Source of the DNA: a bacterium | Lineage (GTDB): Bacteria; Desulfobacterota; Deferrisomatia; Deferrisomatales; Deferrisomataceae | DNA length: 64,000 nt | Assembly (NCBI GenBank): GCA_027021615.1 | Contig: JALUTY010000114.1 | Span: forward strand, 1-64,000 | Direction of reading: 5' to 3' | In this document: in pieces, positions 43,080 to 51,772 of the stretch | Layout of the letters: every line of letters starts with the position of its first letter | Position numbering within the stretch: position 1 is the stretch's first letter | Translations under genes and position numbers: made by a program | The notes under the pieces: generated by a model | What the model was told of the DNA's origin: nothing | The model's input: only the letters and a program-made list of their open reading frames with translations | Databases searched by the model: none

Positions 43080-45029
43080 ATGCAGTTACCGAAGGGCTTC
43101 AAGCTGGAGGAGCTGTCGGCCGAGCAGGTGCGGACGCTGCGGGATCTGGCCCGGCAGGTCCGCGGCGACGTGCTCAAGATGATCCACCTCGTGGGCGAGG
43201 GGCACCCGGCCGGGTGCCTGTCCTGCGCCGAGATCCTGGTCACCCTGTACGCGGCGGCCAACGTGCGGCCGTCGGACCCGGACGAGCCGAAGCGGGACCG
43301 GATCGTGCTGAGCCCTCCCCATCTCACGGCGGCCCTGTACGCCACCCTGGGCCGGTTCGACTTCGTGGATCGGGATGACGCGGTCAGCCTGTTCGCCAAG
43401 GCCGGCAGCGTGTTCGAGGAGGCGCCGAACCGGGCCGTGCCCGGCGTCGAGTGGACCGGCGGGGTGCCGGGCGCCGGGCTTGCGGCCGCGTGCGGGTTCG
43501 CCCTGGCCGGGCGGCTGTCCGGCGCGAAGAACCAGGTGTTCGTGGTGGTGAGCGACGGGGAGCAGCAGCGGGGCATCGTGGCCGAGGCCCGGCGGTTCGC
43601 CAAGCGCCAGCGGCTGAACCAGATCACCGCGGTGATGGACGCCAACGGGGTGATGGCCACCGGAAAGGCGGCCGAGGCCTACCTCCAGAGCATCAAGTAC
43701 GAGTACATCGCCGACGGCTGGGACGTGATCGAGGTCAACGGCCACGACCCCGACGACATCTACCGGGCCATCCGGCGGGCCATCCAGATCCAGAGCGCCC
43801 CGGTGCTGGTGGTGGCCCGGACCACGTCGGGCCACGGGGTGTCGTTCATGGAGAACGATCCCCGGTACCACGAGATCCGGCTGACGGACGAGGAGTACCG
43901 GGAGGCCATGCGCGAGCTGCGCCAGGACCCGTCGCTGGACGAGGAGGAGGACTACCGGTCCGCGTTCGGGGAGTTCGACCTGAACCTGGAGGAGGAGCCG
44001 GAGGACCACCCGGTGCCGGCCGTGCCCCTGACCTACCGGGACTACCCGGCCGGGACCTCGGTCTCGGGCCAGGCGGCCCTGGCCGGGGTGCTGGCCGACG
44101 TGCTGGAGGCGGAGGAGGCCGAGGAATCCGGGGCGCCGATGGCCCTGTTCGAGGGGAAGGTGGTGGTGGGCGGGGCCGACGCGGCCAGCCTGCCCCGGCC
44201 CCGGGACCGGTTCTTCGAGGTGCGGGGCCAGGACGCCGCCGTGGGGGTGGCCCTGGGGGCGTTCAGCCTGGCCGGGGGGGTTCCGGTGTGGCTGGCTCGG
44301 GGGCCCGACGCCCTGGAGGGGGCGTTCCACTCCCTGCGCCTGAACGATCTCAACCGGACCCATGTGAAGCTGTTCGCGGCCGCCCTGGGGGTGGAAGGCG
44401 GGCGGCGGGGCCGGGCGGGGCTGTGCCTGGATTACGTGAGCCTGGTCGAGAACCTGCCCCGGTGCCGCATGGTGTTCCCGGCCGACGCCAACCAGATGGA
44501 CCGCGCGGCACGGGTCGTCCTGATGGAGCCGGGCAACTGGGTGGTGGGCGTGTGGCGCACCCCCACCGCGGTGGTGACCGACGTGGACGGCCGACCGCTG
44601 TTTGGGGGAGAGTACCGGTTCGAGTACGGCCGGATCGACCTCGTGCGGCCGGGGGACTCCGGGGTGATCCTCACCACGGGGCCCTTGGTGCTAGAGGCCG
44701 TTGCGGCGTGGGAGGCCCTTCACGATCGGGGCATGGAGCCGTCCGTGCTTCATGTGCCGTGCCCTGGGGCCTTGGTGGAGTCCGAGGATCCGGTGCTGCT
44801 GCAGAACCTGCGCAAGGGTCGGGTCATCACTTACGAGGACCACACGGTGCGCACCGGCCTGGGGGCCCGGGTGGCCGACGTGATCGCCACCCGAGGCATC
44901 TCGTGCCGCCTTCTCAAGCTGGGGGTGGAGGGCGAGGGTATGGCCGGGGAGCCCGGCGAGGTCCGCCGGCGTCTGGGCCTGGACGCCAGCGCCCTGGTGG
45001 CCCGGGCGGCCAAGTTTCTGAAGCGGTGA
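43080..45029 (+). CDS. Transketolase-like protein with altered catalytic residues
   Basis: The 649-residue protein covers both halves of transketolase. The N-terminal half keeps thiamine-diphosphate features (GEGHPAGCLSCAEILVTLY, VVVSDGEQQRG, VMDANGVMATGK, TTSGHGVSFME). In the C-terminal half the invariant Glu that activates the cofactor is absent: family 'GVREF' or 'GVAEQN' is VRGQDAAVGVALG here. The GxDGxTH motif is also lost (GVEGGRRGRAG). An acidic linker (residues about 280-335) joins the halves. The gene is intact and preceded by GAAGGAG, so it is expressed, but ordinary transketolase activity is doubtful. It overlaps the HD gene by four bases. Confidence 0.8.
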   Translation: MQLPKGFKLEELSAEQVRTLRDLARQVRGDVLKMIHLVGEGHPAGCLSCAEILVTLYAAANVRPSDPDEPKRDRIVLSPPHLTAALYATLGRFDFVDRDDAVSLFAKAGSVFEEAPNRAVPGVEWTGGVPGAGLAAACGFALAGRLSGAKNQVFVVVSDGEQQRGIVAEARRFAKRQRLNQITAVMDANGVMATGKAAEAYLQSIKYEYIADGWDVIEVNGHDPDDIYRAIRRAIQIQSAPVLVVARTTSGHGVSFMENDPRYHEIRLTDEEYREAMRELRQDPSLDEEEDYRSAFGEFDLNLEEEPEDHPVPAVPLTYRDYPAGTSVSGQAALAGVLADVLEAEEAEESGAPMALFEGKVVVGGADAASLPRPRDRFFEVRGQDAAVGVALGAFSLAGGVPVWLARGPDALEGAFHSLRLNDLNRTHVKLFAAALGVEGGRRGRAGLCLDYVSLVENLPRCRMVFPADANQMDRAARVVLMEPGNWVVGVWRTPTAVVTDVDGRPLFGGEYRFEYGRIDLVRPGDSGVILTTGPLVLEAVAAWEALHDRGMEPSVLHVPCPGALVESEDPVLLQNLRKGRVITYEDHTVRTGLGARVADVIATRGISCRLLKLGVEGEGMAGEPGEVRRRLGLDASALVARAAKFLKR

Positions 45030-45625
45030 GCGTCCCCGTGGCGGACCGGGAGGAAGGGGCCCAGGCCGTACCCGGGCCGACGGAGCAGGAACGTCTGCTG
45101 GACGACTGGGGGGTTCCGGCCCACATCCGGCGTCACAGCCGTCGGGTGGCCGAGGTGGCCCGGGTTCTGGGCGGGTGGCTCCGTCGGTATGGGGGACAGT
45201 CGCTGGATCCCGACCTGCTGGAGGCGGCCGCGGTGCTCCACGACGTGGCCAAGGCCCGCTGCTTGGGCTCGCTTCAGGACCACGCCAAGGAAGGGGCCAA
45301 GATCCTCCGGGGCTCAGGCTACGCTCCGGTGGCCGAGCTGGTGGGGCAGCACGTGGAGCTGTGGGGCATCCGGCCCGACGGCCGGGTGGACGAGGCCGAG
45401 GTGCTCAACTACAGCGACAAGCGGGTTCGCCACGAGGAGGTGGTGAGCCTGGCCGAGCGGTTCGAGGACCTGCTTGAGCGCTACGGTCGGGGCAACCCCG
45501 AGGCCGAGGCCCGCATTCGCGCAAACTGGGAGCGGACCCGCAGGCTGGAGGAGAAGCTGTTCCGGCACCTTCCGTTCACCCCCGAGGACCTCACCCGGGC
45601 CGTGCGGTGCGGAGAGGCGTGCTGA
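45026..45625 (+). CDS. HD-domain metal-dependent phosphohydrolase
   Basis: The 199-residue protein has an HD domain with HSRRVAEVARVLG, AAAVLHDVAKARC (the His-Asp pair) and DHAKEGAKIL. Family members hydrolyse phosphate esters of nucleotides. A GTG start overlaps the stop of the transketolase-like gene (GTGA), indicating translational coupling. No RelA/SpoT synthetase or c-di-GMP phosphodiesterase signature is present. The function may be tied to the upstream protein. Confidence 0.82.
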   Translation: MSVPVADREEGAQAVPGPTEQERLLDDWGVPAHIRRHSRRVAEVARVLGGWLRRYGGQSLDPDLLEAAAVLHDVAKARCLGSLQDHAKEGAKILRGSGYAPVAELVGQHVELWGIRPDGRVDEAEVLNYSDKRVRHEEVVSLAERFEDLLERYGRGNPEAEARIRANWERTRRLEEKLFRHLPFTPEDLTRAVRCGEAC

Positions 45626-45695
45626 GCCCCCGGGGGTTTGGCGGTGGGGCAAGGGGCCTGGTTCCGGCCGTGCGTGAGTGCAGCATCCGACGTAC

Positions 45696-45930
45696 GCTGC
45701 ATCCGGCACTCCATGCACGGCGGTGGATCGGTCCGTGAGAACACTTCAGAGCCCACTGCCGGGGCGAGCCTCGGCTGGGTGCTGGATGCAGCGACTGTGG
45801 GAGCCACGCCCGGCGCTCAGGCCCCACGCCCCCCCAAGGGCTCGGGGGCGGCTCGAAAGCCGCCCGGCCGCCCCGGTGATCCCTGGCTCTTCGACCAACG
45901 ACCAGCGACCAACGACCGAAGCTGCCAACG
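45696..45930. repeat. Intergenic region with inverted repeat, strong hairpin and GACCAACGACC tail
   Basis: The 440-bp gap 45626-46064 has no gene. GCTGCATCCGGCAC (45696-45709) is inverted at 45779-45792 with one mismatch. GGGCGGCT (45846-45853) pairs with AGCCGCCC (45858-45865) around a CGAA loop. Then follow short GACCAACGACC/GACCAGCGACC repeats at about 45894-45921. A similar arrangement (GC-rich hairpin, GACCG repeats) occurs before rng at 49.1-49.24 kb, suggesting a dispersed repeat family. Confidence 0.5.
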
Positions 45931-46020
45931 CGACCATGACGCAGGGCCGGGCCGATCGGACCCGGTTTTTTTGTGCGGGGGGGCGGCCGCTTGTGGCGGC
46001 GGGGCCGGTGTGTTTGAATC

Positions 46021-46042
46021 CGGTCCGCCCTTCGGCGGACCG
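46021..46042. other. 9-bp perfect hairpin before the zinc-ribbon gene
   Basis: CGGTCCGCC (46021-46029) and GGCGGACCG (46034-46042) form a perfect stem with a four-base loop, 22 bases before the start of the next gene. There is no T tract, so termination is unlikely. It may influence translation or end a repeat unit. Confidence 0.45.
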
Positions 46043-46064
46043 ATCCCTGGTGAGGACGACGGGA

Positions 46065-46358
46065 ATGTCCCAGTGCGACCGGTGCGGGGCGGAACTGCCC
46101 CCGGGCAGCCTCAAGTACCTGATCACGATCCACGTGACGGCCGATTTCGACGGCGTGCTCCCCGACCGGGGGGACATGGACGACCTGGAGACGTTCATGC
46201 GCACCCTCGACGGCGTCGATCCGGGCTCTGCCGGCCGGGACGTGTACCAGGCCCAGGGGTTCCTGCTGTGCCCGGCCTGCAAGGCGTTGTTCCTGGCCGA
46301 TCCGTTGGGGAGGTCCCGGGCCGGTGAGCCGCCGGGGCCGGGCGGCCGGATGCACTGA
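46065..46358 (+). CDS. Small zinc-ribbon protein of unknown function
   Basis: A 97-residue protein with two CxxC pairs, CDRCG at the N-terminus and CPACK near residue 70, which probably bind one zinc ion. The intervening region (LKYLITIHVTADFDG) is strand-like. GAGGACGACGGG precedes the ATG. It is not part of an obvious operon; the radical SAM gene starts 133 bases downstream on the same strand. No function is recognised. Confidence 0.65.
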   Translation: MSQCDRCGAELPPGSLKYLITIHVTADFDGVLPDRGDMDDLETFMRTLDGVDPGSAGRDVYQAQGFLLCPACKALFLADPLGRSRAGEPPGPGGRMH

Positions 46359-46491
46359 CCCGCACCCGGCTCTCCGGCAAGCCCCTTGCCCTTCCGGATC
46401 AGGGGGATGGGGGGGCCATTGATTCGCCGGGTCCATGACTTTCGATCCCGAAACGACACCCGGCCCGCCGGGCCGGTCGGAAAAGGACGGC

Positions 46492-48999
46492 ATGAGGTAC
46501 GGACGCGCACTGCTCGACGTGGAGAAGCCCGGCCGGTACGAGGGGCTCGAGGTCGGCGCCGTGGTCAAGGACTGGGGCGGGGCCGGGGTGCGGGTGGCCC
46601 TGTGCTTCCCCGACGTGTACGAGATCGGCATGAGTCACCTGGGGCTCCAGATCCTGTACCACGCCTTGAACCGGGAGGAAGGAGTTCTGGCCGAGCGGGC
46701 CTTCGCCCCTTGGCGCGACATGGAGGCCCTGCTGCGGCGGCGGGGATGGCCCCTGGTCACCCGGGAGTCGGGCCGGCCGTTGGTGGAGTTCGACCTGGTG
46801 GGGTTCACCCTGCCCTACGAGCTGTCGATCACCAACGTCCTGCTGATGCTCGATCTGGGGCGGGTGCCGCTCCGGGCTGCCGACCGGGGGCCAGGACACC
46901 CCCTGGTGATCGCGGGGGGGCCGGTGTGCGCCAACCCCGAGCCGTTCGCCGACTTTTTCGACGCGTTCTTCGTGGGCGACGGCGAGGAGGGTATCGTTGA
47001 GATCGCCCGGGCCTTGGAGGCGGCTGGGCCGGACCGAGCGGCCCGCCTGGAGGCCCTGTCGCGGGTGGAGGGGGTGTACGTGCCGGCCCGGACGCAGCCG
47101 CGATTCGAAGCCGGCCGGTTCGTGGGGTTCGACCCCTCGATGCGGGTGGGGCGGCGGGTCCTGCCGGATCTCGCGGCTTGGCCGCCGCCGACCCGGCCGG
47201 TGGTGCCGTTCATCTCCACGATCCACGACCGGCTCGCCGTGGAGGTGTGCCGAGGCTGCACCCGGGGGTGCCGGTTCTGCCAGGCTGGGTTCTACTACCG
47301 GCCCGTGAGGGAGCGGCCGGCCGAGCAGGTGGCCCGGGCCGTGGCCGGGGGCGTCGAGCAGAGCGGGTACGACGAGGTGGGGCTGCTGTCCCTGTCCACC
47401 GGGGACTACTCGTCGATCGGGCCGCTCCTGGTGCGGCTCATGCGCGAGCACGGCGGGCGGCAGACCGCGGTGAGCCTGCCGAGCCTGCGGGTCGACAGCC
47501 TGGACGACCGGGTGCTCCAAGAGATCCGGCGGGTGCGCAAGACGGGGTTCACCCTGGCCCCCGAGGCCGGGTCCGAGCGGCTGCGGCGGGTCATCAACAA
47601 GAACATCACCGAGGCCGAGATCTTCGGGGCGGTCCACAAGGTGTTCGCGGCGGGCTGGAAGGGGCTGAAGCTCTACTTCATGGTGGGGTTGCCCACCGAG
47701 ACCCCCGACGACCTGCAGGCCATCGTGGAGCTGGTGCGCCGGATCGCCAAGGCCGCGCCCAAGGGCCGGGGTCGGGTGGGCGTGAGCATCTCGAACTTCG
47801 TGCCCAAGCCCCACACGCCGTTCCAGTGGGCCCGGCAGATCGGGGTGGCCGAGATCGAGGAGATCCAGGCGTTCTTCAAGAAGAACCTGCGGCGGGGCGC
47901 GGTGGACCTGCGTTGGCACGACGCCCGGATGAGCGTGCTCGAGGGGGTGATCGCCCGGGGCGACCGGCGCCTGGGCCGGGTGATCGAGGCGGCCTACCGC
48001 AGCGGATGCCGCATGGACGCCTGGACCGGCGAGTTCCGGTGGCAGACCTGGGAGACCGCGTTCCAGGAGGCCGGGCTGCGGGTCGAGGAGTTCCTGGCCG
48101 AGCGGGATCCTGCCGCGCCCCAGCCCTGGGACGTGGTGGACCTGGGCGCGGACCCCGCGTTCCTGCGGACCGAGTGGGAGCGCGCCCTGCGGGCCGAGCC
48201 CACCCCGGACTGCCGGGGCGGCCGGTGCCAGGGGTGCGGCCTGTGCGACTTCGACCGGGTGAAGCCCCGGGTGGCTGACCCGGTTCCCTACCCGCCGCCG
48301 GCCGAGCCTGCGCCGCCGAAGCCCGAGGACCTGTCGCAGGTCCCCCGGATCCGGTTCCGGTTCTCCAAGCAGGGCCCGGCCTCGTTCCTGGCCCATCTGG
48401 AGACGGTGACCGCGCTGCACCGCGCACTCCGGGCGGCCGGGGTGGACGTGGTGTACTCCCGCGGGCACCATCCCCAGCCCCGGATCGTGCTGGGGCCGGC
48501 GCTTCCGCTGGGCACCGAGAGCCGGGCCGAGCTGGCGGACCTGAAGGTATGGACCGTGCCGCCCCTGGCCGAGACCCAGGCCCGCGTGAACGCCAGCCTG
48601 CCCGAGGGGCTGCGGGTGGAGGCGATGTGGGTGATCGGCCCGGACACCAAGGGGCTGACCGGGGGGGGGACGGTGGAGGAGTACGAGGTGGTGCCCACGG
48701 CCGAGGCGGCCGCGGCCGTGGGGGAGCGCTCCGGCTGGCGGGAGCGGATCGGAGCGTTCTGGGCCGCGGCCGAGTTCCCGGTGGTCAAGCACCGCAAGAA
48801 CAAGGCCGATCGGGTGCTGGACGCCCGGCGGTACGTGGAGGGGCTGTGGGAGGAGGGGGGGCGGCTGCACGTGCGGATCCGCCGGGCCGACAACGGCACC
48901 GCGGTCACGCCCGAGGATCTGGTGCACCGCCTGGCAGGCCTGGCCGAGGATGTGCGGGCTTGCGACCGGATCGTCAAGGTGCGGATGCGGCTGAGTTGA
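46492..48999 (+). CDS. TIGR03960-type radical SAM protein fused to a DUF2344 domain
   Basis: The 835-residue protein has an N-terminal B12-binding-like domain (CFPDVYEIGMSHLGLQILY), a radical SAM core with the iron-sulfur motif CTRGCRFC in VCRGCTRGCRFCQAGF, and a C-terminal TIGR03936/DUF2344 domain from about residue 615 (IRFRFSKQGPASFLAHLE). The two halves are separate neighbouring genes in many bacteria. The gene lies immediately before rng, a conserved neighbourhood that suggests a role in RNA or ribosome modification. An ATG at 46492 with AAGGACGG is preferred; another lies 19 codons upstream. Confidence 0.88.
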   Translation: MRYGRALLDVEKPGRYEGLEVGAVVKDWGGAGVRVALCFPDVYEIGMSHLGLQILYHALNREEGVLAERAFAPWRDMEALLRRRGWPLVTRESGRPLVEFDLVGFTLPYELSITNVLLMLDLGRVPLRAADRGPGHPLVIAGGPVCANPEPFADFFDAFFVGDGEEGIVEIARALEAAGPDRAARLEALSRVEGVYVPARTQPRFEAGRFVGFDPSMRVGRRVLPDLAAWPPPTRPVVPFISTIHDRLAVEVCRGCTRGCRFCQAGFYYRPVRERPAEQVARAVAGGVEQSGYDEVGLLSLSTGDYSSIGPLLVRLMREHGGRQTAVSLPSLRVDSLDDRVLQEIRRVRKTGFTLAPEAGSERLRRVINKNITEAEIFGAVHKVFAAGWKGLKLYFMVGLPTETPDDLQAIVELVRRIAKAAPKGRGRVGVSISNFVPKPHTPFQWARQIGVAEIEEIQAFFKKNLRRGAVDLRWHDARMSVLEGVIARGDRRLGRVIEAAYRSGCRMDAWTGEFRWQTWETAFQEAGLRVEEFLAERDPAAPQPWDVVDLGADPAFLRTEWERALRAEPTPDCRGGRCQGCGLCDFDRVKPRVADPVPYPPPAEPAPPKPEDLSQVPRIRFRFSKQGPASFLAHLETVTALHRALRAAGVDVVYSRGHHPQPRIVLGPALPLGTESRAELADLKVWTVPPLAETQARVNASLPEGLRVEAMWVIGPDTKGLTGGGTVEEYEVVPTAEAAAAVGERSGWRERIGAFWAAAEFPVVKHRKNKADRVLDARRYVEGLWEEGGRLHVRIRRADNGTAVTPEDLVHRLAGLAEDVRACDRIVKVRMRLS

Positions 49000-49039
49000 C
49001 CGGCGGCCGCTCCGTTCTGTTGCCGGGGCATGGGGCCTG

Positions 49040-49240
49040 CTTCCGGCAAGGCCAGAGACCAGAAACCAGAGACTAGAAACTAGAGAAATTCCGGCTAGAT
49101 CGGCCCGTTAGACGGGCGGGCGCTCCAGCAGACCCCATGCCCCCGGGCTTGGCGTCGGGGCTCAGGAGCCGCCTGGCCGCCCAGCAGGACGAAGGCCCCA
49201 GACCGACGGCCGTTGACCGGAGACCGTTGACCGGAGACCG
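49040..49240. repeat. Short tandem and dispersed repeats before rng
   Basis: The 259-bp gap has degenerate ACCAGAAACCAGAGACTAGAAACTAGAG repeats (about 49050-49085), a hairpin-rich GC stretch and two exact tandem copies of CCGTTGACCGGAGA (49210-49223 and 49224-49237). The last copy ends about 20 bases before the rng start. Similar short ctag-type runs occur at 50918-50960. Confidence 0.6.
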
Positions 49241-49258
49241 AAGTTACATGGAGCAGAC

Positions 49259-50791
49259 ATGTCCGAGGTGGAAGCGGCGCCCAGCCTGTCGAAAGAGATC
49301 ATCATCAACGCCACGCCCCAGGACACCCGGGTGGCCCTGCTGGAGAACAAGGTCCTGGCCGAGCTCTACATCGAGCACGTCAAGGACCGAAGGGTGGTGG
49401 GCAACATCTACAAGGGCCGCGTGGTGCGGGTGTTGCCGGGCATGCAGGCCGCGTTCGTGGACATCGGCCTCGAGAAGGCGGCGTTCCTGTACGTGTCGGA
49501 CGTGTACTCCGACATCCAGGAGTACGCGGAGATGTTCGGCCTGGACGAGGACGGAGACGTCCCCCTGCGCCCCCCCAAGCCCGTGGCCCCCATCGAAGAA
49601 CTGCTCCACGAGGGCCAGGAGGTCCTGGTGCAGGTGGCCAAGGAGCCCCTGGGGCGCAAGGGCGCCCGGATCACCCAGTTCGTGAGCCTGCCGGGCCGCA
49701 ACGTGGTGTACCTGCCCCACGTGAACCACATCGGGGTGTCTCGCCGGATCACCGATGAGGAGGAGCGGGTGGCCCTGCGGGAGATGGTGGCCGGGCTGCG
49801 CAGCGGGCCGGGCGGGTTCATCGTGCGCACCGCGGCCGAGGGGTGCACCGCCGAGGACCTGAAGCCCGAGATGGAGTTCCTGACCCGGCTGTGGGACGAC
49901 GTGGTCCAGCGGGCGGCCCGGGTGTCGGCCCCGAACCTGCTCCACTGCGACCTGGACATCTCGTTTCGCGCCATCCGCGATCTGTACACTCCCGAGGTGC
50001 GGCGGATCGTGGTGGACTCGGCCGAGGAGTACAAGAAGATCCTGGAGTTCGTCGGGACCTACGTGCCCCAGGCCCGTCCGCTGGTGGAGCTCTACAACCG
50101 GCCCGAGCCGATCTTCAGCTTCTACGACATCGAGATCGAGATCTCCAAGGCCCTGGAGCGGCGGGTGTGGCTCAAGAGCGGGGGCTACATCGTGATCGAG
50201 CGCACCGAGGCCCTGACGGCCATCGACGTGAACACCGGCTCTTATGTGGGCAAGCGCAACCTGGAGGAGACCATCCTGAAGACGAACCTGGAGGCGGCCC
50301 GGGAGATCGCCTACCAGCTCCGGCTCCGGAACATCGGGGGCATCATCATTATCGACTTCATCGACATGGAGGTGGAGGAGAACCGTCGCAAGGTATTCGA
50401 GACCCTGGAGACGGAGCTGCGGAAGGATCGGGCCAAGACGAACCTGCTCCAGATCTCCAGCCTGGGCCTGGTGGAGATGACCCGCAAGAGGGTCCACGAG
50501 GACCTGGGCCGGATGCTGTGCGAGCCGTGCCCCTACTGTGAGGGCAAGGGGTACGTGCGGTCCCGCTCCACGGTGGCCTACGACGTGTTCCGCGAGATCC
50601 GGCGCCGTCGTCACGGGATCGCATCGGACACGATCGTGGTGGAGGCTCACCCCGACGTGGTCCACTACCTCTACGACGAGGAGCGCTCGGGGCTCGAGGC
50701 CCTGGAGCAGACTCTGGGCAAGCAGATCGTTCTCAAGGCCCGGCCCCACCTGCACCAGGAGGAGTTCCGGGTCGGGGAGGGGAAAGGCTAG
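49259..50791 (+). CDS. rng: Ribonuclease G
   Basis: The 510-residue endoribonuclease of the RNase E/G family has an S1 domain (VVGNIYKGRVVRVLPGMQAAFVDIG) and the catalytic DNase-I-like part with magnesium-binding Asp residues in TAIDVNTGSYVGKR and GGIIIIDFIDM. The zinc-link CEPCPYCEGKGYV follows. The length fits RNase G, which matures 16S rRNA and degrades mRNA; the long C-terminal scaffold of RNase E is missing. The ATG follows GGAGCAGAC. Confidence 0.95.
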   Translation: MSEVEAAPSLSKEIIINATPQDTRVALLENKVLAELYIEHVKDRRVVGNIYKGRVVRVLPGMQAAFVDIGLEKAAFLYVSDVYSDIQEYAEMFGLDEDGDVPLRPPKPVAPIEELLHEGQEVLVQVAKEPLGRKGARITQFVSLPGRNVVYLPHVNHIGVSRRITDEEERVALREMVAGLRSGPGGFIVRTAAEGCTAEDLKPEMEFLTRLWDDVVQRAARVSAPNLLHCDLDISFRAIRDLYTPEVRRIVVDSAEEYKKILEFVGTYVPQARPLVELYNRPEPIFSFYDIEIEISKALERRVWLKSGGYIVIERTEALTAIDVNTGSYVGKRNLEETILKTNLEAAREIAYQLRLRNIGGIIIIDFIDMEVEENRRKVFETLETELRKDRAKTNLLQISSLGLVEMTRKRVHEDLGRMLCEPCPYCEGKGYVRSRSTVAYDVFREIRRRRHGIASDTIVVEAHPDVVHYLYDEERSGLEALEQTLGKQIVLKARPHLHQEEFRVGEGKG

Positions 50792-50964
50792 GCTGGGACG
50801 CCGAAAGGCGGCCGCCGTGCTCCGGGGTGGCCCGAACCGGAGACGCGACGAGAGATCCTTTCGCGAAGGGAAGGACGTTCTCGCAAGGGCGGAGTTCCCG
50901 AGCTGGAGCCAGAGGGGTTAGAGCTTTCTAGCTTTCCAGCTTCCTGGCCTCCCAGCCTCCCTGC

Positions 50965-51672
50965 TCACACCTGCTCGCGCTCGGCGAGCCGTAGGTACAT
51001 CAGGGCCTTGGGGTTGTCGGGCGAGCGCTCCAGCACCCCGTTCCACTCCTCCACCGCCAGATCCACCTGCCCCCGGCTGTAGTAGGTGATGCCTAGCTGG
51101 ATCCCAGCCTCGGTGTAGTGGGGGTGCTCCTTCTTGACCCGCCGGAACTCGGCCACGGCGTCGTCGTAGCGGCCCATGTCCCGGAACAGCACGCCCACCC
51201 GGGTCCGCAGATCCGGGAAGGTGGGGCCCAGGGCCAGGGCCTTGCGGTACTCGGTCTCTGCCTCGGCCAGCATGCCCAGGCTGTGGTAGATCTCGCCGAT
51301 GTCGGCGTGCACGTTGGCCAAGCGGCCCTTGATGTACGGATCCACCGCCCCCTGGTCCAGCCGGGAGGCCCTCCGGGCCTTCTCGAAAACCCGTTCCGCC
51401 TCGTCGTACCGCCCCAGGTCGTTCAGGGTCACGGCAAGGTTCAGAAGCGCCTCGGTGTAGTGGGGGTTGATGTCCAGGGCCTCCTGGAACAGCCCCACCG
51501 CCCCCTCCCGGTCGCCTTTCTGGAACGCGATGGCCCCCAGCATATTGAAGATGTCGGCGAACCGGCAGTCCAGGTCGAGAAGTTTGCGCAGGTAGCGTTC
51601 GGCCTCTTCGTACCGGCCGTCGTTGAACGCCTCGCGTCCCAGGTGGGTGAGCTCCACGATCGCCGAGTCCAC
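50965..51672 (-). CDS. Tetratricopeptide repeat protein
   Basis: A 235-residue soluble protein made of about five to six TPR units, such as GRYEEAERYLRKLLDLD, GDREGAVGLFQEALDINPHYTEALLNLA and GRYDDAVAEFRRVKKEHPHYTEA. No signal peptide is present. A GTG start with AAAGGAGG upstream is chosen. TPR proteins mediate protein interaction; the partner is unknown. It lies downstream of bamD but a strong terminator separates the two. Confidence 0.88.
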   Translation of the reverse strand: MDSAIVELTHLGREAFNDGRYEEAERYLRKLLDLDCRFADIFNMLGAIAFQKGDREGAVGLFQEALDINPHYTEALLNLAVTLNDLGRYDEAERVFEKARRASRLDQGAVDPYIKGRLANVHADIGEIYHSLGMLAEAETEYRKALALGPTFPDLRTRVGVLFRDMGRYDDAVAEFRRVKKEHPHYTEAGIQLGITYYSRGQVDLAVEEWNGVLERSPDNPKALMYLRLAEREQV

Positions 51673-51726
51673 GGGAACGCCTCCTTTCCGGTTTGCGGCC
51701 GTCCCTTCCCCAAAGACACAATCAAC

Positions 51727-51770
51727 AAAAAACGTAAGGGTCCGCCCCTATCGGAAAACGGACCCTTACG
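51727..51770 (-). terminator. Rho-independent terminator after bamD
   Basis: On the minus strand a 12-bp perfect stem (CGTAAGGGTCCG, 51759-51770 pairing with 51733-51744) is followed by TTTTTT at 51727-51732. It lies three bases after the bamD stop and ends the gatC-gatA-gatB-mtnA-bamD series. Confidence 0.9.
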
Positions 51771-51772
51771 GG

